Below, piece by piece: positions 8,145-16,671 of a stretch of DNA of 64,000 bases; positions within the stretch are counted from its first letter, which is position 1; the number at the start of each line of letters is the position of its first letter. Origin of the DNA: G051903925 sp051903925 (GTDB lineage Bacteria > Pseudomonadota > Alphaproteobacteria > Zavarziniales > Zavarziniaceae); the NCBI RefSeq assembly GCF_051903925.1, contig NZ_CP173678.1, positions 310,001 through 374,000 of the forward strand, given 5' to 3'. Made by a program: the position numbers and the translations under genes. The notes beneath the pieces were generated by a model that was not told where the DNA came from, made no database searches, and was given only the letters and a program-made list of their open reading frames with translations.

Positions 8145-9197
8145 ATGAGCCGCGATTTCACCACAGTCCCCGTCGTCGACGTCGGCGGCCTTGCCTCCCC
8201 TGACCTGGCGCAGCGGAAGGTCGCCGCCGCGGGGCTGGTCAAGGCCGCGACCGATGTCGGCTTCCTCTACGTCACGGGGCACGGCATCCCCCAGCCGGCT
8301 ATGGACGGCCTGCTGGCCTGCGCCAAGGCCCTGTTCGCGCTGCCGCGCGAGCAGAAGATGGCGCTCTATATCGGCAATTCGACCAACCATCGCGGCTATG
8401 TGCCCGAGGGGGAGGAAGGCTTCTACGGCGGCACCCAGGACGCGAAGGAGGCCTTCGACACCTCGCGCGAGCTGCCGGCGGACGATCCCGACTATGTCGC
8501 CGGCAATCCCTTCCTGGGGCCGAACCAGTGGCCGCCCCTGCCCGGCTTCGGGGACACGGTCAGCACCTATTACGAGGCGGCGATGGCGCTGGGCATGCGC
8601 ATCCTGCGCGGTTTCGCGCTGGGCCTGGGCATGCACGAGCACGCCTTCGACCATCTGGTGACCAAGCCGACCAGCCAGTTGCGCCTGATCCATTATCCGC
8701 CCCAGCCGGAAGCGGTCGACCGGCCCGGCATCGGTGCCCATACCGACTACGAGATGTTCACCCTGCTGTTCGCGACGACGCCGGGGCTGGAGGTGCTGAA
8801 CGATGCCGGCACCTGGATCGACGCGCCCCCCATTCCGGGCGCCATCGTCCTCAATATCGGCGACATGCTGGAGGCACTGACGAACGGCGCCATGGTCGCC
8901 ACCTCCCACCGCGTGCGCAAGGTGCGGGAGGAACGCTATTCCTTCCCCCTGTTCTTTGCCTGCGACTACGAGGCGAAGGTCGAACCCCTGCCCCAGTTCA
9001 CGGCCGACACGCCGCCACGCTACCCGACCATCGTCGCCGGGCACCACCTGTTGGCCCAGACGGCGCAGACCTTCACCTACCTGCGCCAGCGCGTGGCGGA
9101 AGGCCGGCTGGCCATGCCGGACGGGGCGCTGGGCCTGTCCTCCTTCGGGCAGGAGGCGAAGCAGGGCCTGACCGGCGACAAGCCGGTGACGGTATGA
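8145..9197 (+). CDS. 2-oxoglutarate/Fe(II)-dependent oxygenase, isopenicillin-N-synthase family
   Basis: This 350-residue enzyme has an N-terminal DIOX_N domain (VPVVDVGGL at 8-16, FLYVTGHGIP at 41-50) and a C-terminal double-stranded beta helix. The iron-binding triad is visible as H199 and D201 in HTDYEMF and H255 in TSHRV. R264 and S266 in ERYSF bind 2-oxoglutarate. The family hydroxylates or cyclises small molecules and the substrate is unknown. GGAGGG is eight bases upstream. The stop overlaps the next start by four bases (ATGA), so the following protein of unknown function is made with it. Confidence 0.92.
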   Translation: MSRDFTTVPVVDVGGLASPDLAQRKVAAAGLVKAATDVGFLYVTGHGIPQPAMDGLLACAKALFALPREQKMALYIGNSTNHRGYVPEGEEGFYGGTQDAKEAFDTSRELPADDPDYVAGNPFLGPNQWPPLPGFGDTVSTYYEAAMALGMRILRGFALGLGMHEHAFDHLVTKPTSQLRLIHYPPQPEAVDRPGIGAHTDYEMFTLLFATTPGLEVLNDAGTWIDAPPIPGAIVLNIGDMLEALTNGAMVATSHRVRKVREERYSFPLFFACDYEAKVEPLPQFTADTPPRYPTIVAGHHLLAQTAQTFTYLRQRVAEGRLAMPDGALGLSSFGQEAKQGLTGDKPVTV

Positions 9198-9949
9198 GCG
9201 ACACCCCCGCCTTTGATGTGCGCGGCCTGTGGCGCCGGGCCTCGATCGCGTTTCCGGACGGCAGCGGCGACACCACCACGCTGGTGTACTGGCTGCAGGG
9301 CGTGGCGCTCTTTGCCGACATCCGCGTGCCCCCCGAAAGCCCGGCCCTCGGCGGTGGCGGCCTGGCCAGCCTGGACCGCGCCGATCTGGCGGTGCTGGCC
9401 GGCTTTCGCGGCTTTGCCGGCCGCAGCGGGGTGGAGGGTGACATCTGCACCTGGCACCGGCCGATCGACTGGCAGCCGGACAACGGTACGCCCGACATTG
9501 GTCGCCTGTCCTGGCAGGGTGCCGACCTGATCGAGGACGGAACCCTGCGCGACTATCGCGAGGTTTGGGTGCGCGAGACGGCCCCCGGCGACGGCCTGCT
9601 GTCGCTGGACCTGGTCGATCCCGTGGACGGCCGGCGCGGCGTGCTGGTGCGCGCGGCGGACCACTTCATCTATGCGCGCGGGCGACGGGCGGCACTGCCG
9701 CCGGCGGAGGATCTGGCCGCCCTGCTGGCGGCAACCGCGGACCTGGAGGCGGCGCGCTCCCTGTTCGACGCGGAGATCGCCTGGGGCCGCATCGCCGACG
9801 GCTGGCGGATCCTGCGCTCAACGCACCCTTGGCGCGAGGGCGCGCTGCTGGCCGCCAACGTCGGGAGTGGCGATACCTGGCAGGCCAGCGAGAGCGCGCC
9901 GGACGGCACCGCATTGACGCGCGCCTGGAACATCGTCGACCGGGAATAG
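9194..9949 (+). CDS. Conserved-looking protein of unknown function, coupled to a 2OG/Fe(II) oxygenase
   Basis: This 251-residue soluble protein has no signal peptide or membrane segment. It is rich in Trp and beta-forming stretches: LVYWLQGVALFADIRVP, TWHRPIDWQP, DIGRLSWQG and YREVWVRE. The pattern suggests a beta-barrel or lipocalin-like fold, and I see a loose resemblance to Hri1-type proteins that I cannot confirm by reading alone. The four-base overlap with the oxygenase gene implies joint expression and perhaps a shared substrate. The end is convergent with the sensor-like gene, with only a three-base gap. Confidence 0.7.
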   Translation: MSDTPAFDVRGLWRRASIAFPDGSGDTTTLVYWLQGVALFADIRVPPESPALGGGGLASLDRADLAVLAGFRGFAGRSGVEGDICTWHRPIDWQPDNGTPDIGRLSWQGADLIEDGTLRDYREVWVRETAPGDGLLSLDLVDPVDGRRGVLVRAADHFIYARGRRAALPPAEDLAALLAATADLEAARSLFDAEIAWGRIADGWRILRSTHPWREGALLAANVGSGDTWQASESAPDGTALTRAWNIVDRE

Positions 9950-9952
9950 GCC

Positions 9953-11239
9953 CTAGTCGCCCAGCGGCGCCAGGAAGGTGAAGCGCAAGGCGGACGGCGT
10001 ACCGGGCAGCACGGCGCGGCGGCCGTTCATCTGGGCCAGCAGGTCGCGCGTCACGGCCCGCCGCAGCGGGGAGAGGCCGCTCTCGGGCCCCTCCAGCCCT
10101 GGCGTCAGGAAGCCGACGCCGGCGCCCGAGAAGGTCACTTCGAGTTCGCCCACATGGCCGCGGACATGCACGGCGAAGGCCATCTGGATTTCTCCTTCCG
10201 CCGCTGCCGCCGCCTCCTCCCCCAGGCCGACCAGGACGCGCAGCAGCAGGCGGCGGTCAGCCACGAGCTGGGCGGGCAGCCGGCCCTGCACATCGACCAG
10301 GACGGGATGACCGCGCGCCGCGCCGATCGCCCGCACCGCCTGCGCCACCTCCCGCAACAGGGGGTCAAGGGCAAAGGGCTGCGGATCCGGCCGGATGGTG
10401 CCTGAACGCAGTGCCAGGGCGTCGTCCACGTCGGCCAGGGCGGCACGGATGCGGGCCGCATTGGCGGGGTCCGACACCAGCCCGAAGAAGGCGGGTGCGC
10501 TGTCGGCGATCAGGGCACGCACATCGCGGATCGTCGTCATCGCGCGCAGCGTCCCGGCCCTTTCCGCATCGGCGCGCGCCTCGTCCGCCAACTGGCGCGC
10601 GGCCAGGGCGCCCGCCCTGGCCCGGGCCATCTGGTCGGCCAGGGCACGGTTCTCGACCTCCAGCCGCAATTGCGCCACCAGGTGGCGGCGATTGCCCTCG
10701 GCGAAGAAGGGCAGCGCCAGGCCATAGAGCAGCCCGCCCGCCGCCACCGCCTGGTTGAGGCCGCTGCCAGTCTGGGCCAGTGCCACGAGGTAGGGCACGA
10801 TCGTGGCAGCCAGGAACAAAGCAAGCGTCGGCCGATGCGCGCAGCGGACGAAGATGGCAAGGCCGCTGACCCCGGTCAGCAGCACGGCGAAGACCAGCTG
10901 TTCCGGGGCCGAGACCAGCGGGATCCACAGGGCGCCCGTCAGTCCCCAGGACAGGCCCGTGACGATCGACAGCGCGGCATAGCGCCAGGCCCAGGCCCGC
11001 GCCCGGGCATCGCGCCAGGGATCACTGCGCCAGGCATAGTGGTTCCAGTCCATCAGCAGCGTGCCGACGACCTGAAGACCCAGGACCAGGGTCGGGACGT
11101 ACCACGGGGTGCGCGACCACAACGCCACCCAGATCAGGCCGAAGATGATCGTGGGGTACCAACGGCCGGGCCGGCTCATGCGGTAGAGTTCGGCCGTCAG
11201 GCCGGCATCGACCGCCTGGCGGATCTCAGCCTCGCTCAA
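9953..11239 (-). CDS. Membrane protein with degenerate histidine-kinase-like cytoplasmic region
   Basis: I favour the TTG at 11239, preceded by GGGGGAG, giving 428 residues. The first half has about six membrane helices (for example GLIWVALWS and LVFAVLLTGVSGLAIF). A coiled segment follows (RARAGALAARQLADEARADAERAGTL), then a region laid out like a kinase dimerisation domain and an ATP-binding domain: FALDPLLREVAQAVR, DRRLLLRVLVGLGEEA. The phospho-accepting His is absent where expected (TLRAMTTIRDVRALI), and the N-box and glycine-rich ATP loops are poorly formed. The role may be signalling without kinase activity. The regulatory partner is unknown. Confidence 0.7.
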   Translation of the reverse strand: MSEAEIRQAVDAGLTAELYRMSRPGRWYPTIIFGLIWVALWSRTPWYVPTLVLGLQVVGTLLMDWNHYAWRSDPWRDARARAWAWRYAALSIVTGLSWGLTGALWIPLVSAPEQLVFAVLLTGVSGLAIFVRCAHRPTLALFLAATIVPYLVALAQTGSGLNQAVAAGGLLYGLALPFFAEGNRRHLVAQLRLEVENRALADQMARARAGALAARQLADEARADAERAGTLRAMTTIRDVRALIADSAPAFFGLVSDPANAARIRAALADVDDALALRSGTIRPDPQPFALDPLLREVAQAVRAIGAARGHPVLVDVQGRLPAQLVADRRLLLRVLVGLGEEAAAAAEGEIQMAFAVHVRGHVGELEVTFSGAGVGFLTPGLEGPESGLSPLRRAVTRDLLAQMNGRRAVLPGTPSALRFTFLAPLGD

Positions 11240-11331
11240 CCGGCTCCCCCCCTGCCTGCATCCTGGGCCTGCCCCCTGGCAGGCGTGGGCCGGCACCCCC
11301 GGATGCCGGCCCGCGACGCAGTCTAGCCGCG

Positions 11332-13023
11332 TCAGTCCATCAGTTCGATCAGCTTGCTCAGGTCGACGCCATTGGCCTTGACCAGGCCGGCCTCGTCCAC
11401 CGTGAAGTTGATCACCTGGCTCTTGCCGTCGCTGCCCGCCGGATCGCCAAAGCCGCGGATCAGCGCCAGCGCCAGCAGGCCCTTGGCGTCGTCCTCGTTC
11501 TCGATCATGGCGCTCAGACGGCTCATCAGGCCGCCCATGTCGTCCATGCGCAGGCTGAACTGGCCGGGACCTGCCTTTTCCGTCTGCGGGTTCAGGGTGA
11601 TCTCGCCCGTGCCCGACAGGGCGGCACCGGCCGCCGCGATCTCGAAGGCGTCGACCTTCACGCGGGGCCGCGCCTGGCGCACCAGGTCGGCGATCGGCTG
11701 GGGCAGTTCATCGAGCGCCGCCGCAACCTCGGACTGGGTCAGCGCGCCGTCGGCCTCCTTCGGGTTGCCGCTGTCGATGTCGTCGCTGGGCTTCTCGACC
11801 ACCTCGCCTTCCGGCATCTCGCCGCGCGGCACGGGGGCCGGTTCGGGCACCGCGACGGGCACCTCGGGCGCCGGCACGGCATCGGGCAGCGGCACGGCGG
11901 TGCCCGGCACCACAGCCTGGCCCGGGATCAGGCCCTGGGCCATGTCCATGGCGGCGGTCCACAGGGCGGCGGCCGGCACGCGGTCGAGCGTCACCGTCGC
12001 CTTGAAGCGGTCGGGGATCAGTTCCGGCGGGAATTCATCTCCCGTCTCGCGCAGGGCCAGGCCATCGAAGGCGACGCTGGTCGTCATCTCGGTCTGGTTC
12101 TCGCCGCCCGCGATGCGGATGAGGGCGCTGCCCGACTTCACCTCGAACACCGGCGGGCCGACCGGGGCCAGGCTGACCTTCACGTCCTCCACCCCGAACT
12201 TGTACGACATGCCGCCCAGCAGGTCGGGCAGGGCCCGCGCCATGGGCAGCATCTTTGCCGGGTCGGGCTCGATCTCTCCCGTCAGGCTCTTCAGGTAGTC
12301 GGGATGGGTGACCGTCATCCCGGCGGCGGCGGCCAGTTCATAGAACTTGCGCAGGCGATAGTGCTCGATCGCCAGGTCCCAATAAAGGTTGCCGATCGCG
12401 ACCGACATGCCGCTTTCGGGTTCCTTGAAGTCCAGGCCGCGGATCCCGGCATCGCAATTGCCGCCCCAGTCGTCGGTCGGCACTTCCTTGATGTCGCAGC
12501 GGGTGAACGCCTCGCGGATCTTGACCGGGGTCGGCATCATCGGGCTGCTGATGACGATGTCGGACATCAGCATGTCCAGCTTCGGCCAGGTCTCGACCGC
12601 GGGATTCCAGATCCCGGAAAAGGACTGCTTGCCGACCGCGATGCTCAGCATGGGCGCATCCTTGGTCCCCACCGTGATCGGATTGGGCAGGTCTACGTTG
12701 AAGTCGACCTGCTCCGGACCGATGCGGCGGAAGGTGATCGTCGCCGGCGGGAAAGTCGTGGGCATGCCACTGGTGGTCACCACGATCTCGGGCAGGCGGA
12801 CCTTGAAGGTGCTGTCTTCCTGGGTGACTTCCAGCTTGCCGACCAGGTCGACCTTGTCGCTGCCCATGTCGGCGGCGTCCAGCACGTCCAGGTACTTCTG
12901 CACCTCGGTCCTGATCGTCTCGGTCGTCAGCGCCGGGGCCGGCGCCTGGGCCAGTACCGGCGATGCCGCCAGGACGGTCAGCACGGGCGCCGCGTGGAGC
13001 CAAGAACGGGTACGGCCAGGCAT
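11332..13023 (-). CDS. Secreted protein of unknown function (563 residues)
   Basis: An N-terminal signal peptide (HAAPVLTVLAASPVLAQ, cleavage near residue 26) directs this large, acidic protein to the periplasm. The body is rich in repeated beta-strand patterns such as SVAFDGLALRE and GAALSGTGEITLNP. An Ala/Pro/Glu-rich linker near residues 365-420 separates two such parts. The style recalls AsmA-like or DUF945/DUF2125-type proteins, which are beta-rich envelope proteins, but no diagnostic motif lets me choose. It stands alone, divergent from the ABC importer. Confidence 0.75.
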   Translation of the reverse strand: MPGRTRSWLHAAPVLTVLAASPVLAQAPAPALTTETIRTEVQKYLDVLDAADMGSDKVDLVGKLEVTQEDSTFKVRLPEIVVTTSGMPTTFPPATITFRRIGPEQVDFNVDLPNPITVGTKDAPMLSIAVGKQSFSGIWNPAVETWPKLDMLMSDIVISSPMMPTPVKIREAFTRCDIKEVPTDDWGGNCDAGIRGLDFKEPESGMSVAIGNLYWDLAIEHYRLRKFYELAAAAGMTVTHPDYLKSLTGEIEPDPAKMLPMARALPDLLGGMSYKFGVEDVKVSLAPVGPPVFEVKSGSALIRIAGGENQTEMTTSVAFDGLALRETGDEFPPELIPDRFKATVTLDRVPAAALWTAAMDMAQGLIPGQAVVPGTAVPLPDAVPAPEVPVAVPEPAPVPRGEMPEGEVVEKPSDDIDSGNPKEADGALTQSEVAAALDELPQPIADLVRQARPRVKVDAFEIAAAGAALSGTGEITLNPQTEKAGPGQFSLRMDDMGGLMSRLSAMIENEDDAKGLLALALIRGFGDPAGSDGKSQVINFTVDEAGLVKANGVDLSKLIELMD

Positions 13024-13241
13024 CGTCTACTCCCTCTGGGACGGTCTTGGGCGCGGCCCGTTGCGCCGGGCCGGCGTTGGCACCCAATCACGGATTGGCG
13101 GGGCAGCCTAGCATGTCGGTCACACTTTCGGCCCTGCCGTATCGCGGCGGGCCATCCGCCCAACCTCCCCGGTTGCGCCACGGGGCCAGCGCCTTAAGCT
13201 CTTGGCCTGATGATCGGGGCAGACGCCTGGGGGAGTGCGGA

Positions 13242-14246
13242 ATGACGGTGACGGCACGGCGATCCTGGATGAAGGGGGCGCTCGCGGCCCTGGCATTGCT
13301 GGGCCTGGGCCATGCGCCTGCGCACGCCCTGGACGAAGTGACGTTCGGCACGAACTGGAAGGCCCAGGCCGAGCATGGCGGCTTCTACCAGGCCGTTGCG
13401 ACCGGTCTGTACGAGAAATACGGGCTGAAGGTGACGATCCGCCAGGGCGGGCCACAGGTGAACCATCCGCAGCTGATCGCCGCCGGCCGCATCGACTTCA
13501 ACATGGGCGGCAACGGCTATGATGCGCTGAACTATGCGTCGAACGGCGTGCCGGTCGTCGCGGTCGCCGCGATCTTCCAGAAGGACCCGCAGGTCCTGAT
13601 CGCCCATCCGGGGCAGGGCATCAATACCCTGGCCGACCTGAAGGGCCGGCCGATCTTCGTCGGCAGCGCCGGCCAGCTGAGCTATTGGCAATGGCTTAAG
13701 GTCCGCTACGGGTTCACCGACGCCCAGGTGAAGCCCTATACCTACAATCCGGCCCCCTTCCTGGCCGACATCACCTCCGCCATGCAGGGCTATGTCACCA
13801 GCGAGCCCTTCGTCATCCGCCAGGCGGGCGTGGAGCCCGTCGTCTTCCTGCTCGCCGACAATGGCTTCGACACCTACTCGACCACGATCGAGGTGCGGCG
13901 CGACTACATGGAGGCCAATCGCGACCTGGTGCAGCGCTTCGTCGATGCCTCGGCCCTGGGCTGGAAAAGCTACCTGCATGACGATCCGGCCGCCGCCAAT
14001 GCCCTGATCAAGGCCGAGAACCCCGATATGACCGACGAACTGCTGGCCCTGTCGCGCCAGGCGATGATCGACAACGGCATCGTCGAATCGGGCGACGCAT
14101 TGACCCAGGGGATCGGCGCCATGAGCGATGCGCGCTGGGCATCGTTCGTGGAGGCGGCCCTGAAGTCCGGCATCTATCCGGCCGACCTGGACTGGAAGCC
14201 GTATTACACGACCGAGTTCGTCAACAAGGGCGTGGGGGTGAAGTAG
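13242..14246 (+). CDS. ABC transporter substrate-binding protein, NMT1/SsuA/TauA family
   Basis: This is a 334-residue periplasmic protein with a signal peptide (MTVTARRSWMKG, cleavage after APAHA near residue 29). The mature part begins DEVTFGTNWKAQAEHGGFYQA, the typical start of the NMT1/THI5-like fold. Later blocks are GRIDFNMGG, VAIFQKDP-like VAAIFQKDPQVLI and FVTSEPF-like YVTSEPFVIR. Such proteins bind sulfonates, thiamin precursors, nitrate or similar small anions or heterocycles. The ligand here is unknown. It heads a complete importer with the ATPase and permease genes that follow. Confidence 0.92.
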   Translation: MTVTARRSWMKGALAALALLGLGHAPAHALDEVTFGTNWKAQAEHGGFYQAVATGLYEKYGLKVTIRQGGPQVNHPQLIAAGRIDFNMGGNGYDALNYASNGVPVVAVAAIFQKDPQVLIAHPGQGINTLADLKGRPIFVGSAGQLSYWQWLKVRYGFTDAQVKPYTYNPAPFLADITSAMQGYVTSEPFVIRQAGVEPVVFLLADNGFDTYSTTIEVRRDYMEANRDLVQRFVDASALGWKSYLHDDPAAANALIKAENPDMTDELLALSRQAMIDNGIVESGDALTQGIGAMSDARWASFVEAALKSGIYPADLDWKPYYTTEFVNKGVGVK

Positions 14247-14251
14247 CCCCC

Positions 14252-14995
14252 TTGGCCAATCCGCTCGTCACGCTGACCGGCCTTGGCCGGCGCTATGACC
14301 AGGGCACGCTGGCGCTCGACGGCCTGGACCTCACCATCGGCGAGGGCGAGTTCCTGAGCCTGCTGGGCCCATCGGGCTGCGGCAAGTCGACCGTGCTGCG
14401 CCTGATCGCCGGACTGGACCGGCCCACGGCGGGCCGCATCGCCTGGCACCCGGCGCCCCGGCCCCTGGGCTTCGTCTTCCAGGAGGCGACGCTGATGCCC
14501 TGGGCGAACGTCGTCGCCAATGTCGCGCTGCCGCTTCGCCTGCAGGGCGTGCCGCGGGCCGAGCGCACCCGCCGCGCTGAAGAGGCCATCGCCCAGGTCG
14601 GCCTTGCGGGCTTCGAGACGGCGGTTCCGCGCGAGCTGTCGGGCGGCATGCGGATGCGCGTCTCCCTGGCCCGTGCCCTGGTGACCGATGCGCGCGTCCT
14701 TCTGCTGGACGAGCCCTTTGCCGCGCTGGACGAGATCACGCGCTTCCGCCTCAACGACGACCTGCGGCGCCTGTGGCAGGCGCGGGGCCTGACCGTGCTC
14801 TTCGTCACCCACAGCGTCTTCGAGTCGGTCTACCTGTCGACGCGCATCGTCACCTTCACCAGCCGGCCGGGCCGCGTCGCCGCCGTTCTGGACCTGCCGG
14901 GCGGGACGCGGGACGAGGCGTTCCGCACCTCCGCCGACTATGCCGCGCTGTGCCGCACCGCCTCTGCGCAACTGGCCGCGGCGATGGCGGCATGA
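14252..14995 (+). CDS. ABC transporter ATP-binding protein, SsuB/TauB type
   Basis: This is a 247-residue nucleotide-binding subunit. Walker A GPSGCGKST is at 39-47, the Q-loop at FVFQEAT, the signature LSGGM at 129-133, Walker B VLLLDEP at 149-155, and the H-loop in FVTHSVFES. The start is a TTG at 14252, five bases after the preceding stop, an uncommon codon. The signature ends in M rather than the usual Q, as in many SsuB/TauB proteins. The gene overlaps the permease by four bases. Confidence 0.93.
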   Translation: MANPLVTLTGLGRRYDQGTLALDGLDLTIGEGEFLSLLGPSGCGKSTVLRLIAGLDRPTAGRIAWHPAPRPLGFVFQEATLMPWANVVANVALPLRLQGVPRAERTRRAEEAIAQVGLAGFETAVPRELSGGMRMRVSLARALVTDARVLLLDEPFAALDEITRFRLNDDLRRLWQARGLTVLFVTHSVFESVYLSTRIVTFTSRPGRVAAVLDLPGGTRDEAFRTSADYAALCRTASAQLAAAMAA

Positions 14996-15774
14996 GCGGC
15001 CAGCGGTTCCTGGCGATCGCCGCGCCCGTCCTGATCGGCCTGATCACGCTGGGCCTGTGGGAGGGCTATGTCCGGCTCAATGCCGTGCCGGCCTATGTCC
15101 TGCCCGCACCGTCGGCCATCGCGCAAGCGCTGATCAAGGACTGGGGCCTGCTCTGGCCCTCGCTCCTCGTCACCTTGCGGGTGACGCTGATGGCGCTGGC
15201 CCTGGCCACGGTGGGGGGGCTTGTGCTGGCCCTGCTGTTCGCCAGCGCGCGCTGGATCGAGCTCAGCCTGTACCCTTACGCGATCGTGCTGCAGGTCACG
15301 CCCATCGTCGCGATCGCGCCCCTGATCCTGATCTATGTGCCCGACCCCCTGGCCGCCCTGCTGCTGTGCGCCTGGATCGTCGCGTTCTTCCCCGTCCTGT
15401 CCAACACGGCGTTCGGCCTGTCGGCCACGGACCGGGGTCTGCTGGACCTGTTCCGCCTGTACAAGGCCCGCCGGTGGCAGACGCTGTTCCTGCTGCGCCT
15501 GCCGTCCGCCCTGCCCTATTTCCTCAGCGGGGTGCGCATCGCCGGCGGCCTTGCCCTGATCGGCGCGGTGGTCGCGGAATTCGCGGCGGGCACCGTTGGC
15601 ACGTCGTCCGGCCTTGCCTATCGCATCCTTGAGGCGGGCTACCGCCTGAACATTCCGCGCATGTTCGCGGCCCTGTTCCTGATCGCCGCACTGGGCATCG
15701 TGATCTTCGCCGCGACCGCACTTCTCAGCCGCCTTGCACTCCGGCGCTGGCATGACAGCCAGCAGGGCCGCTAA
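14992..15774 (+). CDS. ABC transporter permease, SsuC/TauC type
   Basis: This 260-residue inner-membrane protein has about six helices. The coupling (EAA-like) segment that docks on the ATPase is visible near residues 150-175: RGLLDLFRLYKARRWQTLFL. The N-terminal part YVLPAPSAIAQALI is characteristic of nitrate/sulfonate/taurine permeases. It completes the three-gene importer starting at 13242 and its ATG overlaps the ATPase stop (ATGA). It probably works as a homodimer. Confidence 0.92.
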   Translation: MSGQRFLAIAAPVLIGLITLGLWEGYVRLNAVPAYVLPAPSAIAQALIKDWGLLWPSLLVTLRVTLMALALATVGGLVLALLFASARWIELSLYPYAIVLQVTPIVAIAPLILIYVPDPLAALLLCAWIVAFFPVLSNTAFGLSATDRGLLDLFRLYKARRWQTLFLLRLPSALPYFLSGVRIAGGLALIGAVVAEFAAGTVGTSSGLAYRILEAGYRLNIPRMFAALFLIAALGIVIFAATALLSRLALRRWHDSQQGR

Positions 15775-15802
15775 AAGGGTGCGCGGATGGAAGGAGACAC
15801 CC

Positions 15803-16603
15803 ATGGCTGATGCCGTTCTGGTCGAGATTGCGGGGCCGGTCGCCCTGGTGACGATGAACCGGCCCGAGGCGCGCAATGCGCTGGGCGAGCTGGCCGACAT
15901 CGACCTGTTCGTCGAGCGCCTGACGCAAGTCAGCCTGAACCGCGACGTGCGCGTGATGATCCTGACCGGTGCGGGCAAGGCCTTTGCCGCCGGTGGCAAC
16001 GTCAAGGACATGCGCGACAAGGTCGGCATGTTCGGCGGCGGCGTGGGCCAGATCCGCGAGAACTACAAGCGGACGGTCCAGCGCCTGGCCCGCACACTCT
16101 ACGACGTGACGGTGCCGACGATTGCCGCCGTCAACGGCCCGGCGGTCGGACAGGGCTGCGACCTGGCCTGCCTGTGCGACATCCGCATCGCCGGCGAATC
16201 GGCCAAGTTCTCGGTCCCCTTCCTGAAGCTGGGCCTGGTGCCGGGCGATGGCGGCTCGTGGCTGCTGCCCCGCGTCGTCGGCCGCAGCCGCGCGGCGGAG
16301 CTGTTCTTCACCGGCGACATGCTGGACGCGAAGACGGCGGTCGAATGGGGCCTTGCCTCCCGCGTTGTCGCCGACGACCAGTTGATGGCCGAGGCGCGCA
16401 AGCTGGCGGAGAAGATCGCGACCATGCCGCCCGACGTGCTGCGCATGACCAAGCGCCTTTTGCGCCAGGCGGACGAGGCGACGTTCGACCAGGTGCAGGA
16501 TGCCTCGGCCGCGATGCAGGCGATCGCCCACACCACGGAAGATCACCGCGAGGCGATCGACGCCTTCTTCGAGAAGCGCGACGGCCGCTACGTCGGCCGC
16601 TGA
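15803..16603 (+). CDS. Enoyl-CoA hydratase/isomerase family protein
   Basis: This full-length crotonase-fold enzyme has 266 residues with AAGGAG six bases before the ATG. Oxyanion-hole segments are AFAAGGNVKDM and NGPAVGQGCDLACLCD. A catalytic-type acidic position lies in LGLVPGDGGSWLLPR, where the usual second Glu is replaced by Asp/Gly-rich sequence, so hydratase, isomerase or hydrolase activity is open. It follows the importer by 28 bases and may be cotranscribed with it, hinting at CoA-dependent breakdown of the imported compound. Confidence 0.9.
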   Translation: MADAVLVEIAGPVALVTMNRPEARNALGELADIDLFVERLTQVSLNRDVRVMILTGAGKAFAAGGNVKDMRDKVGMFGGGVGQIRENYKRTVQRLARTLYDVTVPTIAAVNGPAVGQGCDLACLCDIRIAGESAKFSVPFLKLGLVPGDGGSWLLPRVVGRSRAAELFFTGDMLDAKTAVEWGLASRVVADDQLMAEARKLAEKIATMPPDVLRMTKRLLRQADEATFDQVQDASAAMQAIAHTTEDHREAIDAFFEKRDGRYVGR

Positions 16604-16671
16604 GTGCCGCGGTCGGCAGGCTGAGCCAGAACAGAGAACCGGACTGCGGAACCGGCAGGGGTTGAGGAAGG

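Noticed and set aside
13024..13241. Possible thiamin (TPP) riboswitch before the NMT1/THI5-like importer
   Set aside because: The conserved CTGAGA and ACCTGATC elements of a TPP riboswitch are not present. Only a plain divergent intergenic region is seen.
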